Positions 48,790 to 59,900 of a stretch of 64,000 nt of DNA are shown one piece after another. The stretch's first letter is position 1, and each line of letters begins with the position of its first letter. The stretch is from positions 87,423,706 through 87,487,705 of the forward strand of contig OZ026619.1 in assembly GCA_964020975.1 (NCBI GenBank). The letters are read 5' to 3'. Position numbers and translations under genes: made by a program. The notes below the pieces were generated by a model that saw nothing but the letters and a program-made list of their open reading frames with translations, made no database searches and had not been told where the DNA came from. The stretch comes from Hermodice carunculata (taxonomy: Eukaryota; Annelida; Polychaeta; Eunicida; Amphinomidae).

Positions 48790-49907
48790 TGGAGACGATG
48801 GATAGCTAGAGAGGTTTCCCAAAAGAAACAACATGAGCTTACAAGTTCTCTCAGGTGAAGCAGCAGAACTGATGTAAATCCTGAAGTTGTAGATGACTGG
48901 AGAAAACAGCTATTATCCCTGTCTGAGGGTTATGACCCTAAAGATATCTTTAATGCAGATGAGGTAGGCCTATATTATAGCTTTGCCGGCAAGATCCATG
49001 GCGATCAAGAGTGATCCAAATAGTGGTGGGAAGCAAAGCAAAGAAAGAGTAACTGTCCTGTTTGCATGCAGCGCCACAGGAGAAAAACATGAGCTATTTG
49101 TTATAGGATAGTCTGCAAATCCAAATTTTTTTTAAGGGGAAACGACCCAAGTAACCATGTGACCTATGCAGCAAATAGAAAAGCACGGATGACCAGGGAC
49201 CTGTTTGTAAAAAAGGCTGAACAATGTCAATAACAAAATGGAAATTCAGGGAAGCAGAGTCTTGCTTCTTGTAGACAATTGCTCTGCTCATCCAGATATT
49301 CAATTGCCAAAAGCTTGATGCAGTTCTTGCCACCAAACATCACACCACACCCCAAGTCACTAGATGCAGGAATCACCCAAAATGCAAAATCTGTGTATAG
49401 AAAGCCACTTCTAAGGCATATATCCTACACAAAATGGACGAGTGCTCAAAAGCATCTCAACTGGCCAAGGGCACAACTCTCCTTGATGCTATCATGTGGT
49501 TAGAAGCTGCTTGGAGGGGGTTCAACCAGAGACAATAATGAAGTGTTTCACAAAGTGTGGCTTCTCATGTGATGGGTCTGTAGGCTTTGAAGATTGTGAG
49601 ACACAGCCTGAGGAGGAGTTTTGCAGCTTCTGGAGGGGGGGGGGGGACATGGGATGATTTTGGCAACTGTGACAGTGACATCGCCACAAACAAGAACCTC
49701 GGAGATGACTGGGAGGCCCAGGTTCTTGTGAAGCCAGGTGTTAGTGATGGTGAATCTTCTGATGAAGATGAAGAATCGGAGAAAGAAGAGGTGAAACCAG
49801 TCATCAGTGTAAAGAAGTCCAGTCACAATGCAGAGCAGTTAAAAGAGTTTGCTCCAGCACACCAGAACAGCCAGTCAGTCGAAATGCTGAGACATGAAGG
49901 AGATTGA
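48790..49907 (+). mobile_element. Broken Tigger/pogo-type transposase (DDE_1)
   Basis: Through shifting frames the order matches Tigger-like transposases. LSGEAAELM lies near 48860. VNPEVVDDWRKQLLSLSEGY then KDIFNADE (first catalytic Asp) lie near 48880-48960. SMAIKSDPNSGGKQSKERVT lies near 49000. VTYAANRKAWMTRDLFV lies near 49160. GSRVLLLVDNCSAHPDIQLP (second Asp) lies near 49255, and SLDAGI (third Asp) near 49350. WLEAAWRGVQPETIMKCFTK and the CGFS tail lie near 49500. An acidic C-terminal stretch (SSDEDEESEKEE) follows at about 49760. At least four frameshifts or stops and a G12 run break it. The N-terminal helix-turn-helix part and the terminal inverted repeats were not found. Confidence 0.8.
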
Positions 49908-50380
49908 TTGGCTACCAGCAAACCTCAGTTGCAAGCTGGGCCTCAGGCTGTGATGTCACCAAGATAGACAAAATTGCTGGAGCTGTTTGGTCATTGTGAA
50001 GATGTGCTAGATATGATAAAGTGGCAAACAGTTCAATTCAAATTCATTCCTATTAACTCTACAGGGTGTGAAGATCACGAGTCTTTCATTGAGTTTAAAA
50101 AACCCACCACCCTCCCTTTTCACTTATATATGTTTTCTATTTAAGAGAGTGGTGGCTCTGTGTTTCAGGTTCCGGTAATTGCTTATTGCTCATTATTTCG
50201 ATGAGTAGTCATAAACTTGAAATGTAAACATAGTTTGTTATTCAGGAAACCTGCTTAACACATTTTTTCCCTCACTGCCAAAGACATTAAAATATTTGAA
50301 GTATTTCTAATGTTTTGTTGTTTGTTTACTTGCATTTATATTTAACACTGCAATTGACACACTGTCTGAAAACTCTCAAA
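49908..50380. other. Flank between transposase relic and minisatellite
   Basis: Further readable transposon-like residues may persist to about 50050. After that nothing is recognised. Confidence 0.35.
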
Positions 50381-50384
50381 CAAC

Positions 50385-51575
50385 ACAGTATGTGTCAGCC
50401 TGTACTGCCCACAGACACTGTCTGAGCCCTCATAAACACTGCAGCATACATCAGCCTGTGTCCACAGATAGATGTCTGAGCCCTCATAAACACTGCAGCA
50501 TACATCAGCCTGTGTCCACAGATAGATGTCTGAGCCCTTATAAACACTGCAGCATACATCAGCCTGTGGTGTCCACAGATAAATCTCTGAGCCCTCATAA
50601 ACACTGCAGCATACATCAGCCTGTGTCCACAGATAGATGTCTGAGCCCTCATAAAAACTGCAGCATGTATCAGCCTGTGGTGTCCACAGATAGATGTCTG
50701 AGCCCTCATAAACACTGCAGCATGTATCAGCATGTAGTACCCACAGACAGACTGTCTGAGCCCTCATAAACACTGCAGCATGTATCAGCCTGTAGTACCC
50801 ACAGACAGACTGTCTGAACCCTCATAAACACTGCAGCATGTATCAGCCTGTGGTGTCCACAGATAGATGTCTGAGTCCTCACAAACACTGCAGCATGTAT
50901 CAGCCTGTGGTGTCCACAGATAGATGTCTGAGTCCTCACAAACACTGCAGCATGTATCAGCCTGTGGTGTCCACAGATAGATGTCTGAGCCCTCATAAAC
51001 ACTGCAGCATGTATCAGCCTGTAGTACCCACAGACAGACTGTCTGAGCCCTCATAAACACTGCAGCATGTATCAGCCTGTGGTGTCCACAGATAGATGTC
51101 TGAGTCCTCACAAACACTGCAGCATGTATCAGCCTGTGGTGTCCACAGATAGATGTCTGAGCCCTCATAAACACTGCAGCATGTATCAGCCTGTATTACC
51201 CACAGGCAGACTGTCTGAGCCCTCATAAACACTACAGCATGTATCAGCCTGTGGTGTCCACAGATAGAGGTCTGAGCCCTCATAAACACTGCAACATGTA
51301 TCAGCCTGTGGTGTCCACAGATAGAGGTCTGAGTCCTCACAAACACTGCAGCATGTATCAGCCTGTGGTGTCCACAGATAGATGTCTGAGCCCTCATAAA
51401 CACTGCAACATGTATCAGCCTGCGGTGTCCACAGATAGAAGTCTCAGCCCTCATAAACACTGCAGCATGTATCAGCCTTCAGTGCCCACAGATAGAGGTC
51501 TGAGCCCTCATAAACACTGCAACATGTATCAGCCTATGGTGCCCACAGACAGACTGCCTAAACACTCACTATAAA
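50385..51575. repeat. Minisatellite, 57 bp unit (54-58), about 21 copies
   Basis: Unit: 'ctgagccctcataaacactg', 'cagcatgtatcagcctgtgg', 'tgtccacagatagatgt'. The first six or so copies are the 54 bp subtype lacking 'gtg'. Others are 57. A variant with 'gtagtacccacagacagact' is 58. Because most units are multiples of three, frames of 111-148 codons stay open on both strands (plus YQPVVSTDRCLSPHKHCSM, minus HHRLIHAAVFMRAQTSICG). There is no start context, splice site or homology, so I do not call a gene. Confidence 0.95.
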
Positions 51576-52149
51576 CAGCAACTCACTTTTTCAGTAGTTA
51601 AAGGTGTTCTGCATATTGACACTAGTATCTGGAGCATACATGCTATAAAATTAACACAAGATAAGCTTCATGTGATACTACCCCAGTATCATGACATGTT
51701 TTTCCACAAAATCCTTAAAGTACAACACAGAAGATGGTAGTAACAATATTATGGTACAAAAATCTTACAGCAACCTTTACAACATTCTGCTCCTGCTTAT
51801 CCGTGGTTCAGCAAATTCAGCAAAACCACTGTGGTTTCCCTAATTAGACCCTGGGACAGTTAGTTAAACTGAGGAGCAATTGGAGGCCTACATTTGAAAA
51901 TTACAGCTGTACATAGTATCATTACAATGAAGGTTAAACGTAGGTTGTTTTGGCACCTTTTCAATTTTTTATTTCTGAGACTGACAAAGGGGCCACACTA
52001 ATTGAGATGATTAATGTATGGCAATTGATAAAATTGCTTAATCCAAGATACTCGTACCTATGCGCACACAAACACGTTCATGAAGGCACATTGTGAAAAT
52101 CCACTGAAGAAACCCCAAAAAGGAGATAGAAAAGATATTTCCATGTTGA
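51576..52149. other. Non-coding, nothing recognised
   Basis: Unique-looking sequence with no supported feature. Confidence 0.4.
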
Positions 52150-52362
52150 TTATCCCTCTAGAGCTGGAGTCAACAACTTTCCTCTGCACCTCTCCAAGGC
52201 TGCTCGCACTTTGCCCTAAGTGCCCTGACAAAAACTGTTGACCATAAAAGTGAAGGGGAAAAACCCCAAATTAATGATGTTTACAACATGAGACGCTTGC
52301 TGATAATTCTTAATGGAAAAAGTTGCAAGCTGATACAATGGCACCTGGTCCCTTAGGGTTAA
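52150..52362. mobile_element. TTAA MITE, copy 5 (degraded)
   Basis: Left end TTATCCCTCTAGAGCTGGAG (TTAA mutated), right end CCCTTAGGGTTAA. Hairpin arms 'gtcaacaactttcc' and 'aaaaactgttgacc' enclose about 60 bases. Confidence 0.6.
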
Positions 52363-52829
52363 AGCAGCATGCGAAATGAAAGTGTCGCATATTGCAGAAC
52401 ATACCTAGCACAGAGTAACAGAACTTTGCTGCAGTCATGTACACAACACCTTCATGGGAAACTTTACCTGTATGAGTTGGCCGTATGCTTGGTCACAGTT
52501 AGTTTATGATATGAACATAAAGGCTCCCACAATTTAGAACAACAAAGATTATCTACGATATTAACACATGAGGCCCAAAGGTGTTTTAATCCCAGGTTAA
52601 TTGCTTTTTCTTTTAATGTTTAGACCACAAAAAACATGACCAAAAGTACCAAGAATAACCATTGTTTAAGCACCATTACCCTGATGACTAACTTTCCTGT
52701 ACATTTTGCTGACTGCTGTGAAAATAGGAAGTGCATGTTCAACTTCTTCATCCAAGACCTTCACTCCAGTACCAGGCAACATCAAAACTATACCAGCTTG
52801 GCACCCACATCATAAGCCTAAATCCCTTT
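52363..52829. other. Non-coding, nothing recognised
   Basis: A minus-strand segment ending at a GTAAAG donor-like site (about 52467) was inspected as an exon candidate and had no family resemblance. Confidence 0.35.
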
Positions 52830-53164
52830 GGGGGGGGGGGTACTCCCATTAGTGATGATACTGGGCATGTCCCGCTCTGAAAGCCCCTCTTTTCAGGGAA
52901 ATTTCCCTAACAAAGGTCCAGTATTTTCCCTAAAAAAGAGAATTTTTCTGTTTTTATGGCCCAAATTTGGGGAAAACTTCCTTAAGGTTGAAATTTTCTT
53001 CCTGAGTTCTTTTCATGCCAATTTGGGACCACATTTTTTACTATTTTGGTTAAAAAATGCCATGACAAAGGTATCATTTTTGAGAAAAAGTGTCCTAACA
53101 ACTTTTTTTGAAAAGTCGAGCCAACACCCACCCACCAAAAATTTGTGGAAGTACCCCCCCCCCC
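52830..53164. mobile_element. MITE-like element bounded by poly-G and poly-C, copy 2
   Basis: G11 then 'tactcccattag' faces 'tttgtggaagta' then C11. The 335 bp body includes 'gtcccgctctgaaagcccct', similar to the start of the 9634-9974 element. Inverted ends and matching size support a shared family. Confidence 0.55.
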
Positions 53165-54114
53165 ACAATATACGTGTTAGTTTGTAAGGCAATGTAAAGG
53201 TAAAGACCAATATGCAAAGCCTATACCCATATTATACGCACAAATACACGTGTTTGCCAGGCATTGAATGCAAAAACCACTGGCCAAGGCCTACACCCAC
53301 ATAATAAGCATAAAATATATGTTAGTTTTCAAAGCACCTGTATGATTGACTGTGTACATATCATACCTGACACATCCAGGAAAAGGGGGTCATAGCAAAC
53401 AATGTTATCTTCAGCTGTAATTGTACTGTGTGCAAATAGGTGGCAAACTGGAAAGGCCATTCACTATTGTTGTGCTATATAACACTAGGATTTTTTTTTT
53501 TTTTTTTTTGGTTGTTGTTGCAATATGACCTGTATAACCCCCTCAAATATATCAATGTCAGTGTCCATGTAAGCAATTCTATCTGGATTATTGATCAAGG
53601 TAAAGCTTTGTGTCTATTGACAGTATCCCTGTCCACGTTGTCCACATTCAACCTTGTAGCCATTTGTCTAAGATGGCTGGACAATGGCAGGACACAGGAA
53701 GACAATGACATCTCCTTGTTGACTTATTCAACATCTATGTCCTCCAATGCCTTGAGCCACAGAGCCAGAGGGCGCCACCTGTCACCACACTTCCCTGACC
53801 ATCAAGTACCCAGTGTTCTGTGGCACTCGTCTAGACAATGCAAAGTGCATGCACCCACGGCACAAGGGGATTCTTATGCATAAACTCCATTCAAATATTA
53901 AGTGACTGAGATTTTGACCAGTCAGAGGCAAGATGTATAGTCATCCAATTATAAAGATAAAATGGGAGACAAATAATGTGTGGGATACTTAAGAGTTATT
54001 ATACATACATATGACCTGAAGGCAGACAGCTCGTGTACCATGTACATACATTAGCAGCATAGACTCATCTACTGTAGACGGTTGACTTATGCTGCATCTG
54101 TTCCTATTTACAAA
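53165..54114. other. Non-coding, open frame not supported
   Basis: A 147-codon plus-strand frame (53440-53883) contains a T20 run read as Phe and shows no domain. I regard it as chance. Confidence 0.4.
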
Positions 54115-54420
54115 TACAGAAAGGACAGTATAATACTGAGGCAAGGACCTGCCCTGATAGCTTGTTAGGATTGTACAGTGTCTCTCCCATTCTCAAATAT
54201 AGTAGAGGACAGTGCAATGCTCAGGCAAGGCTGTGCCCTGATAGAGTTGTCAGTGTTATACTGTGTCTCTCCCATTTTCAAATTATAATATACTGTACAG
54301 GACAGTATAATACAGAGGCAAGGATGTGCCCTGATCAACTTGTTAGTATTATACTGTCTCTCCCATTTTCAAATACATAGGACAGTACAATACTGAGAAG
54401 GTGTCCTGAATAACTTGTTC
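54115..54420. repeat. Minisatellite, ~85 bp unit, 3.5 copies
   Basis: Unit: 'aggacagtataatactgagg', 'caaggatgtgccctgat', 'ttgttagtattatactgtct' and 'ctcccattttcaaata'. Copies differ in length by 5-10 bases. Confidence 0.88.
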
Positions 54421-54534
54421 TATGATTATCCACATGCAGCAAAACAGTTTTATCGACAGCCCATGTGCCTGTCTACCTTGCCTAAAAATGTGATAGAGTC
54501 TAATCATTTAAATAAGAGATCTCTGTAGGTTTAT

Positions 54535-54720
54535 AACTACTGTCCCAGTGAATTTACTGGAGCCTGACTTGAATGACGACCCTTGGGATGACCAATCGTG
54601 TTTTCTCAAAGGAGGTATAGAAAAGATGACCTGTATAAAGCAAGGTATTCTGAAAAGGTGGTCTTTCAATGTATGTGGCCTCTCATTATAGTGGTTTCTC
54701 AAGACAGGGGCCATATGTAT
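54535..54720. mobile_element. Decayed Tc1/mariner-type MITE relic
   Basis: 'cgtgttttctcaaaggagg', 'aaaaggtggtctttcaatgt' and 'agtggtttctcaagacaggg' parallel the intact 25246-25420 element. The ends are eroded. Confidence 0.5.
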
Positions 54721-54817
54721 ATGCATTTCACTATGAACTGAGGACTTTATCCCACTCTCTACTTCTGAGTTTATTGTGTCTCTTAAATAAACAAAAAATT
54801 GTTGTGTCACAAGTGTA

Positions 54818-55035
54818 TTAACCCTTAAAGCGCTGGTTTAAGATTGAGTCAACAGCTTCCCTTGGGACACTTTGCATGCACCTGAGGAAAGCTGTTGACT
54901 AAGACTACTTTTTGTTTCAGACTAGGCTTGCTGGTATTTGAATGACAGGTATATTCATGAGGAATTTGAATCTTTTAACTTGTTTAATGGTAATGAGAAA
55001 ATGACTATAGCAGTGATTAGCACTCTAAGGGTTAA
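54818..55035. mobile_element. TTAA MITE, copy 4 (218 bp)
   Basis: Ends are TTAACCCTTAAAGCGCTGG and CACTCTAAGGGTTAA. Hairpin arms 'gtcaacagcttccc' and 'gaggaaagctgttgac' enclose about 25 bases. The outer TTAACCCTTAAAG is closer to the 26131 element, linking the two TTAA families. Confidence 0.75.
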
Positions 55036-55420
55036 TTACAAGGACACCACAATACATGTGGATAGCTTTCTTGCTTCATCATTATTTCCATGTCCCTGTT
55101 CACTTTGTAAGGTCATGCTACCCCAAACTGGTAGTAAACAACTGGGGGTGTTTCATGTACACCTGCAATAAGTTTTGACAAACTTTCACACAGATCCAGG
55201 TGAAGTGTGCTTGAAGAGTAAGAGTGCAAACCAATCAAAACTACTCATCTGGTCTTTAGTCAACTACTTTCTGAAGTGTTCTCTTAGCAATAATTTAAGC
55301 TCCCAACTATTGCCATGATGGTTGCTGGGAAAGCGATAATAGTAAATGCAATCTGCATTGAAAAACTAATCTTCAGTAAGCATGACATGAATGTATAAAC
55401 AGTTCCTGCATATCATGGTC
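55036..55420. other. Non-coding, nothing recognised
   Basis: No supported feature. Confidence 0.4.
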
Positions 55421-55765
55421 ACGAGGTACAGCACTCAGCCACACTGGCAAGGCCTTGGTCAGTGCTTGAGGTTAACAGTTTAGAAAGCCATGTTCCAACT
55501 TCCAAAAGGGCAGCTAGAGCAGGACATGGCCACGAGGTACAGCACTCAGCTACACTGCCAAAGCCTTGGTCAGTGGTTGAGGTTAACAGTTTAGAAAGCC
55601 ATGTTCCAACTTCCAAAAGGGCAGCTAGAGCAGGACATGGCCACGAGGTACAGCACTCAGCTACACTGGCAAGGCCTTGGTCAGTGCTTGAGGTTTACAG
55701 TTTAGACAGTCATGTTCCAACTTCCAAAAGGGCAGCTAGAGCAGGACATGGCAGCCAGGAAAAAT
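55421..55765. repeat. Tandem repeat, ~111 bp unit, three copies
   Basis: Unit: 'cacgaggtacagcactcagc', 'cacactggcaaggccttggt', 'cagtgcttgaggttaacagt', 'ttagaaagccatgttccaac' and 'gggcagctagagcaggacat'. Copies are over 90% alike by eye, so the amplification is recent. Confidence 0.93.
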
Positions 55766-56235
55766 AAGGGCAGCTACAGCAACACTTGGCAGGCAGGGAA
55801 AACATTGGCAAGTTGAACAAGCTAGAGCAAAGCTTGGACCTCATGGCAAAGCCAGATCAGCCAGATCAGTACTTGGCAGCCAGAGGAAAACTAGGGCAGG
55901 TAGAGCAAGACTTGACAGCCAGTGGACAACTAGGGCAGGTAGAGCAAGACTTTGCAGCCAGTAGAGAACTAGGGCAGGTAGAGCAAGACTTGGTAGCTAG
56001 TGGAGAACCAGGGCAGGCACTGCAAGACTTGGCACCCAGTGGAGAACCAGGGCAAGTAGAGCAAGACTTGGCAGCCAATCCATAGCTAGAGCAGGTAAAG
56101 CAAGACTTTGCAGCCAGTGGAGAACCAGGGCAGGTACATGTAGAGCAAGACTTGGCAGCCAGTGGAGAACTGGGGCAGGTAGAGCAAGACTTGACAGCCA
56201 GGGAAAACTAGAGTAGCTAGAGCAAGACTTTGGAA
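55766..56235. repeat. Minisatellite, 39 bp unit, about 11 copies
   Basis: Unit: 'gagcaagacttggcagccag', 'tggagaaccagggcaggta'. As 13 codons the plus frame repeats EQDLAASGEPGQV. The minus frame is also open (Ser/Cys/Pro-rich). It grows out of the end of the 111 bp repeat, whose last bases ('gggcagctagagcaggacat') look like its seed. Confidence 0.92.
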
Positions 56236-57892
56236 CCACTGAAAAAGCAGGCCAGCTGGAACAAAAGGTCCTTTTCAGGAACACCACACTAACCTAAAAC
56301 AGCAGTAAGTCAAATGGTATCACAGATCAAACACAATCCCCACACTTACCCTCTACATTATGCCAAATGTTACACAAATAGTAATGTTTTCTCTTTATAT
56401 ATCATTTTTTTTTGGCCATGGTACATGTACATGTACATATAAAAATCCACAGCGACTGTCAAGTGAGTTGGCCAGAACACTGTGCTCCCTCTCGCAGGAC
56501 TAACATGGCATGCTCTGAGTAGTTCATCCTCATCAGCTTGAATGCTTTACATGGAGGCCAGTGAGACCTGCAGTTCCCTGCCCAGGACGATGTTATGTCA
56601 CAGTCTGCCTGGTAACCAGGGGTGTAATGTGGAGTAAGCATTGTATTTGTGTTCACAGGGGATGTGACTTTGTGAATACTGATCCTTGATTTCTATCTTC
56701 CCCAAGGTAAACAAACCGATTGACACACAAGCTTACTTGAGGCCACGGAGTTTTAAATTTAAAGAAACTTGCAACTTATACATGAACAGGGTGCATGGGA
56801 AGTCCGAGCACTGACTTGCCTTTGTGACTGTCACTCTGCCTGACAGAAGGCTATTTGAGGACCTCGCTTTCAAAGGGCTGAAAACTGCTGGAGCCAGAAC
56901 AATGCCAACTCTTGATCAACAAGCTTCATTGTTTGAACATATGACATGGTACCTCCTTAAGTTTCTTTTCGCCTTCTTATCTCTTGGATCAATATGTAAC
57001 TGCAATTAAACAAAGGGACATTGATTGGTTTAAAATTTTTTTTTTTTTTTTTTTTTTGGATAGAGCAATATATTTTAGTCCACGGGCATCCAGCAGTGAG
57101 TCACAAACCACACAAAGTCATGTGCATCAGACCATTCAGTGTGCGTCTCCTGACGTGGCATATGCTAAAAGTGTTCTATAAATCTTGGTAATGTTGTATG
57201 CTCAGGTAACCCTGGGTTAGTTAGGGTTGCTCAACTTGGTCGGCAGTTCTTTGGTCAGATTCAAGTGACCATCAAAATTCGAGAATAAAGCCACTGCAAG
57301 CAGCCCCACATTCAGCATAGAAAGCATCTCGCCTTCTTTGGAAGCTTTCCTTCTTCATGAAGCAAAGCAGGCTTGTTAACAAGTGTTACGAATAAGGCTT
57401 GTCTGTTTATCTAAGACAAGTGAATCTACTTGCAGATAAGTTATCAAATTTACAACATACAGTTCAATGACAGTAACCCAGCACATATTTTTGCTGCCTT
57501 TCAGACATGTGATTTGTTTTTTTTTTTTTGTTGCATGCACCACACCTGTGGACAGTGCCCTGTGGGCTTTTCCTTGAATCTATGTATTTCATTATAGGAC
57601 TGTTCTGAGAATAGACTTACTCACGTTTAACCGTTTACATGACTTAAAGGCCTGTTAACAACTTCTCCGTTATTTATACCTCCCCAAGGAACAGCAGCAA
57701 CCCTTCCATTCCACAGTACACCTGTATTTCCTGTTTTCTTGTGGATTGGTGACGGAAGAGTTTTCAAATTTCAGAAATTGCACATAGTCTACCAGAAGCC
57801 AAAGTACAAATTACCTCTCAAAGTTTTCAAGTCTAACTTCTCCAACTGCAAATAGGTAAGGTCAAGATCAACTGGTTCATGTGGGTTCTCAG
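56236..57892. other. TRIM2/3 intron or intergenic, nothing firm
   Basis: A minus-strand frame at 56459-56656 (GYQADCDITSSWAGNCRSHW) was inspected and matches no family I know. T-runs lie at 57035-57058 and 57518-57530. Confidence 0.4.
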
Positions 57893-58220
57893 TAGAGGGC
57901 TCTGTAGGCAGGCAGCCTAGGTATGTGTATTTCCATTAGTTTCCAGTGTAATCTGCACCTATGTAACTTTAAAACCACTCTACCTAGAAACACCAAATTT
58001 TTTGTGCTAAATGGTTGTAGGCCTACATAGTTGAAAATACCCTTGTAAATTTGATAACTTTTACTGCAAAACTATTCCACATTTAATGTTGCTTTGGCAT
58101 AGAATCTTATACAAGGAATAAACCCCTCTAGCCCACAAGCATTTAGTGTATTGGGTTGTGTATTCACCGAAATACACATACAATTGTTAATTGTGACCTC
58201 TCCTACTGAATAGTTATACA
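57893..58220. repeat. Dispersed repeat, copy B (pair with 28616-28945)
   Basis: Same orientation and length as copy A: 'gtgtatttccattag', 'taactttaaaaccactct', 'gtgtattgggttgtgtatt', 'gaaatacacat', 'tgacctctcctactgaat'. A 13/15 CTCF-like match (57889-57903) overlaps its left edge. Confidence 0.65.
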
Positions 58221-59354
58221 TGTACCACTCACGTGGGCACAAAATTAATCAGCAACTGTTTAATTGATTAGCTAATTTTGATGAGGTCTAGCTAGTTTGT
58301 GCTTTGCTTTCACTCTCCTATGCTTCCTCATTGATCCTGGCATAAGTTGTGTGGAGAAGACACTTGGGCTGAAGATATTTGCAGCTTGTCAGTGGGCTGA
58401 AGTTACATGGGCAAGGAGCAGGACTGGCATCCCAGCTGAGGACTGCAGTTGTTATGAAACAGTTGTGAAAAAGATTAACCAGGCAATTTGATACTTTTGT
58501 CCAAGCTGAGAACGATCTCTCTCTCGAGTGCAAATCTGCACTTAAAAACCTATGACTGTTTAAAGTATACCTGAAATGTCAATGTACTGAGGCTATTTAG
58601 TAATCTTCAGCAAAAGGCCTTGTCCTATAAGCTGGTGATCACAGAACATATATACAGCTTAAACCATACAAATGCTCTCAGTTCAAGTGAATGTCCATAC
58701 TTTTCTTACAATGGCAACAAGATCAAGACATTTCACCACTCAAGTTTCAACAGGGTTCACCATAATCCAGCAACTATGTATAAATTTAAGAATGGATTTG
58801 TCACAATGACCCCATAATATATACATGTGTTTTGTCAGTCTTGACCCCAGCTGTACATGTGTATTGTCAGTCTTACCCAAGCCTGCACAGGTCATTAAAC
58901 AGATACCACAGTCTTACTTACTACATACATGTACTCCACTTGATGCTACGCATGCTGGTGACTTTCCCTTAAAACTTGGAACAACAGACCCACGTATTTT
59001 TTACTTGCTATATCTAATTCCCTGTGGGACCCCTAGATCTTTGATAAACAGTCAAGCTAATGAGCAAATGGCAAAATTTAATAGTCCCAAAATATGATTT
59101 TACTTTTGTATACATGTATGATTATGAGCATATTATAGGCCAGAGGCCTGAAAATACAGAAGTAAAGGCCATGCTATTGTTGACAGGGGAAACAGTTTCA
59201 TTATCAAATTAATAGCCTAAGTAAGCACAAGGCAAAAGGACAATGATGTTATCCAGTCCCTAGTTGGTCTTTCAAGTACTCGGGATAAGAATTGTACAAC
59301 CTAGAAGCATGCTGAAACCAGCATGCATGCCCCACGCAGCTCTCACCATCAAAG
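58221..59354. other. Non-coding, nothing recognised
   Basis: A plus-strand frame of 64 codons (58297-58491) is open, but the minus strand is open too and no motif is seen. Confidence 0.4.
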
Positions 59355-59900
59355 TCACCAATATATAAACCACACTGTACTGTACTTGATGCTACATACA
59401 TAACCTGTATCATACTGTACTTGATACTAGATACCCAAACCGTATCATACTGTACTTGATACTAGATAACCAAACCATACTTGATACTAGATACCTAAAC
59501 CATATCATAATGTACTTGATGCCACATACCTAAACCATATCATACTGTACTTGATGCTACATATTCCTAAACCATATCATACTGTACTTGATGCTACATA
59601 TACCTAAACTCTATCATACTGTACTTGATGCCACATACCTAAACCACATCATACTAAACTTGATAGGCCTACTAGTTACCCAAACCATATCATACTGTAC
59701 TTGATGCTACATAGCCAAACCATATTATACTAAACTTGATGCCATATACCTAAACCATATCATACTGTACTTGATGCCACATTACCAAACCATATCATAC
59801 TCTACTTGATGCTACATAGCCAAACCGTATCATACTCTACTTGATAGGCCTACTAGTTACCCAAACCATATCATACTCTACTTGATGCTAGATACTCTAA
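59355..59900. repeat. Minisatellite, ~35-37 bp unit, about 14 copies
   Basis: Unit: 'aaaccatatcatactgtact', 'tgatgctacatacct'. Variants insert 'aggcctactagttac' or 'actagatac' in place of 'ctacatac'. Unit length drifts, so frames do not stay open. Confidence 0.92.

Noticed and set aside
52440-52520. Minus-strand NCDQAYGQLIQ ending at a GTAAAG donor, considered as a TRIM2/3 exon
   Set aside because: It lacks NHL-repeat residues, and the expected exon should end in a D-x-G-N-x-R-I-Q type segment. No convincing acceptor was found.
53440-53883. 147-codon plus-strand frame with a hydrophobic start
   Set aside because: The apparent membrane segment is a T20 homopolymer. The rest has no recognisable motif.
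56459-56656. Minus-strand Cys/Trp-containing 65-codon frame considered as a TRIM2/3 exon
   Set aside because: No match to RING, B-box, filamin or NHL patterns, and no consensus splice sites bracketing it.
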